This document shows positions 61,107 to 64,000 of a DNA stretch of 64,000 nt, piece by piece. The first letter of the stretch is position 1; the number at the start of each line of letters is the position of its first letter. The notes beneath the pieces are model-generated. The model did no database searches and was not told where the DNA came from. It worked only from the letters and a program-made list of their open reading frames with translations. Both the position numbers and the translations under genes were made by a program. The stretch is taken from contig JAAOMT010000061.1 of assembly GCA_016748015.1 (NCBI GenBank), positions 268,433 through 332,432 of the forward strand, written 5' to 3'. The DNA is from Geosiphon pyriformis. Taxonomy: Eukaryota; Glomeromycota; Glomeromycetes; Archaeosporales; Geosiphonaceae.

Positions 61107-62411
61107 CTATAAATTAAACGTTTCTTCCTGTTCCCATCTGTCGCTCAACCAGGTACTCTTCCCACGGGTCCAGTTGCTCCATAATAGATTAGAACTTTCA
61201 TAGGGGGTAAAATGATATCGTGTCATTTTAGTGCGAGAAGGCGATTTGTCACATCTGGATGTTTTTCGAAAACTTTCACTACATAACTGTGCAGATTGTG
61301 ATAATTTTCAATCGAAATGCAAATGTTTAGAAATTATATTAAACATCATAGAACGTGTAATAAATCTCTCCATCTCCTTCTTTATAAAGAACCTCACCTG
61401 GGGCAGGAATAACCCGAAGTTATATTGGTCCCAGAGTAGATAGAACATTCCGAGTCGAACCCCACAGTCCATAATCAAAGCATTCTCGGAATCCCGATGT
61501 AGAAACCTACTCGAATAGGAAGATGTGATTTAGCGAACTAAAAAATAAAGTTAATAAGGGAACCGAATAACACAATCGACGGCTTCTAGTAAGAACAATT
61601 ACTCACAGTACTTCCTCTTTCACTTTACGAATTGCTGACTGGCAATAGTCTAGCAAAATTAGTGATACATTGGTACCATCCACGATTTACTATGAAAATA
61701 TAAAAAATTTTAGATCAAATAAAATTGTTTACGTGCATGAGTTAATAAAATATTACCTGCTTCGCACCCTCGAGGTTTGTCTTCTCCATGCTTAAACCAA
61801 CCAACCATCCATACCGAAACTTGCTTCTTGATCCACTCGGCGTTGTCTAAATTATTAGAATATTCCGAATTTTCTGAATATTCAGGCTCTGGATGGTAAG
61901 AGTAGTCACTTGACTCGGACGAAATCTGAAATTTCCGACTTAGCGCTTTCTTCGAGATGCGAGAACTAGTGATCTATTTATATTAAACGATTAATATGTT
62001 AATAAGAGTGAAGAATAATACCTAAAGAAATTACGCGCCCGGATTGCATTTTATGACAAGAATTGGCATAAACATCAGCAATTTCATGTGCATCTTCTTT
62101 ACAAGGCTTAACTGCACGACAAATCGATCTAAATGTCACATTGAATTAACTTTTTGCGTTCTATTGATGACATCGGAATACCGAAACCACCATCCTAGTT
62201 CCGCACAGTAGAATAAAAAATCCTTATCATTCATATTTCCCTTCCCCTTGATATGCTAATCATCACATCACTACAAGATAGCGAGACAATGTAGATACCT
62301 TCGAATTTTAAATAGTTGTGACCTTCCCATCCTTTCCTCTTGCAAGAAAGCCGAGTGTCGCTTCTTGTAATTTAACTTGTGAATTGCAATATTTGATTTT
62401 GTTCCTGTCAT
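61107..62411 (-). CDS. six-exon protein of unknown function
   Basis: Proposed minus-strand exons 62411-62299, 62128-62035, 61973-61757, 61649-61607, 61506-61398, 61286-61107; all phases fit and give 251 codons plus TAG. Segments: basic N-terminus (KLNYKKRHSAFLQEERMGR), SICRAVKPCKEDAHEIADVY, an acidic Ser/Tyr/Glu stretch (SSDYSYHPEPEYSENSEYS), AEWIKKQVSVWMVGWFKHGE, a hydrophobic exon LIMDCGVRLGMFYLLWDQYN, and a basic C-terminus. I recognise no domain. Start and some junctions are uncertain: an alternative acceptor at 61689 ends the protein early at 61625, and an upstream exon is possible. CpG content and consistent phases argue for a real host gene beside the satellite. Confidence 0.45.
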
Positions 62412-62483
62412 CTTTCCATTTCTATAATGATAAAGAAAAAAAGAAGAGCGAGCTTTAGTCACACATGAGAGAGCAAAGATTAG

Positions 62484-64000
62484 TGGCCACGGTGAACATT
62501 TTATTCAAAACCTTCTAGACCTTTCGCCACCCGATGTGCCGCAAGAGTTTGCTAACAACATTCCTCTTCCATTAATAAGAAGACCACGGCCAACTTTTCG
62601 TTGAACACCAGATAGACCTTCCATCATCTGGTGTGCCGCAAGGAGTTTGTTGGCAACATTCCTCTTCCATTAATAAGAAGACCACGGCCAACTTTTCGTT
62701 GAACACCAGATAGACCTTCCATCATCTGATGAGGCGCAAGGGGTTTGTTTGCGACATTCCCCTTCTAATCATAAGAAAACCACGGCCACTTTTTTCGTTG
62801 AAAACATGATAGACCTTCGGTCATCTGGTGTGCCGCGAGAGGTTTGTTGGCAACAATCCTCTTTTATCAGTAAGATGACCACGGCCAACTTTTCGTTGAA
62901 CACCTGATAGACCTTCCATCCTCTGGTGTGCCGCAAGGAGTTTGTTGACAAGATTCCCCTTCTATTCATAAGAAGACCACGGCCAACTTTTCGTTGAACA
63001 CCAGATAGACCTTCCATCCTCTGGTGTGCCGCAAAAGGTTTGTTGGCAACATTCCTCTTCTATTCATAAGAAGACCACGGCCAACTTTTCGTTGAACATC
63101 AGTTAGACCTTCCATCATCTGGTGTGCCGCAAGGGGTTTGTTGGCAACATTCCTCTTCCATTAATAAGAAGACCACAGCCAAATTTTCGTTGAACACCAG
63201 ATAGACCTTCCATCCTCTGGTGTGCCGCAAGGAGTATGTTGACAAGATTCCCCTTCTAATCATAAGAAGACCACGGCCACTTTTTTCGTTGAACACCTGA
63301 TAGACCTTCGGTCATCTGGTGTCCCGCGAGGGGTTTGTTAGCAACAATCCTCTTTTATCAGTAAGATGACCACGGCGAACTTTTCGTTGAACACCTGATA
63401 GACCTTCGGTCATCGGGTGTGCCGCGAGGGGTTTGTTGGCAACAATTGCTCTCCTATTCATAAGAAGACCACAGCCAACTTTTCGTTGAACACCAGATAG
63501 ACCTTCCATCCTCTGGTGTGCCGCAAGAGGTTTGTTGGCAACATTCCTCTTCCATTCATAAGAAGACCACGGCCAACTTTTCGTTGAATACCAGATAGAC
63601 CTTCCATCCTCTGGTGTGCCGCAAGGAGTTTGTTGGCAACATTCCTCTCCTATTCATAAGAAGACCACGGCCAACTTTTCGTTGAACACCAGATAGACCT
63701 TCCATCCTCTGGTGTGCCGCAAGAAGTTTGTTGGCAACATTCCTCTTCCATTCATAAGAAGACCACGGCCAACTTTTCGTTGAACACCAGTAACACCTTC
63801 CATCATCTAGTGTGCCGCAAGGAGTTTGTTGACAACATTCCTCTTCCATTCATAAGAAGACCACAGCCAACTTTTCGTTGAACACCAGATAGACCTTCCA
63901 TCCTCTGGTGTGCCGCAAGAAGTTTGTTGGCAACATTCCTCTTCTATTCATAAGAAGACCACGGCCAACTTTTCGTTGAACACCAGTTAGACCTTCCATC
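62484..64000. repeat. 98 bp tandem satellite, about 15 units, open at window end
   Basis: Successive CACGG landmarks lie at 62585, 62683, 62781, 62880, 62978 and 63076, i.e. every 98-99 bp. The unit contains GACCACGGCCAACTTTTCGT, GAACACCAGATAGACCTTCC, ATC.TCTGGTGTGCCGCAAG and GTTTGTTGGCAACATTCCTC. The first unit (62484-62580) is the most diverged. Since 98 is not a multiple of 3, a protein would shift frame each unit; the open frames on the minus strand (62769-63849) are therefore not genes. CpG is well preserved, unlike in the transposons. Confidence 0.95.

Noticed and set aside
62769-63849. Series of 65-97 codon minus-strand frames sharing SGVQRKVG-like motifs
   Set aside because: They come from the 98 bp satellite, whose period shifts frame every unit; no long continuous frame exists.
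62484-64000. Regularly spaced repeats as a possible CRISPR array
   Set aside because: The whole 98 bp unit is repeated with no variable spacers, and the genome is eukaryotic.

Overview
The window is nuclear DNA of a filamentous fungus, most likely an arbuscular mycorrhizal fungus (Glomeromycotina). This rests on (i) very AT-rich DNA packed with decayed LINE and Ty3/gypsy elements of types I recognise from that group, (ii) host genes made of many small exons split by 50-150 bp GT-AG introns, and (iii) long trinucleotide microsatellites. Genus is not determinable by eye. Host genes keep CpG; most of the repeat DNA has almost none and carries C-to-T and G-to-A type damage (stops from CAA/CAG/TGG, YLDD read as YLNN).

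Layout. 1-28 kb is a transposon graveyard. A + strand Ty3/gypsy element (gag knuckle, protease, RT, RNase H, integrase; 1-4.8 kb and beyond) is split inside its integrase by a solo LTR (3404-4282). A + strand LINE (about 6.45-15.02 kb; ORF1, endonuclease, RT, RNase H, 3'UTR) is split by two more LTRs of that family, one forward (7808-8650) and one inverted (14092-14972). Minus-strand LINE copies follow at 16.7-20.6, 20.9-22.4, 24.1-24.8 and 26.74-27.56 kb. Between them sit a gypsy integrase relic and a CpG-bearing fragment of a lysyl-tRNA synthetase gene (23.5 kb).

28.5-40.7 kb is a gene island. It holds a tandem cluster of a two-pass membrane protein family with a four-cysteine glycosylatable ectodomain: copy 1 at 30564-32818, copy 2 at 34481-35207 (chimeric), copy 3 at 36425-38329, plus an exon-1/promoter relic at 34.07 kb. 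A small five-exon gene follows (39906-40684). Two assembly faults lie in the cluster: a 20-N gap flanked by an identical 298 bp overlap (32188-32803), and a Tn5/Nextera mosaic end embedded in copy 2 (34944-34962). 41-43.7 kb is again decayed repeat DNA.

44.5-54.6 kb is a second island: a diverged fourth member of the membrane family (44586-46395), a minus-strand class-3 lipase-like gene whose nucleophile serine is alanine (47251-48880), a partial minus-strand gene (50.44-50.95 kb), a SAM-dependent methyltransferase (51392-52659), and a 178 bp MITE with TA target duplication (54254-54431). 54.6-60.5 kb is AT-rich, with a fifth, dead copy of the membrane family (57.07-57.51 kb), a Tc1/mariner transposase relic (59.25-59.78 kb) and a LINE 3' end. 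61.1-62.4 kb carries a six-exon minus-strand gene of unknown function, and 62.48 kb to the end is a 98 bp tandem satellite that runs off the window.

No pathway links the genes. The clearest biological themes are birth-and-death of the membrane protein family, a probable catalytically dead lipase, and reconstructable nesting of retroelements.
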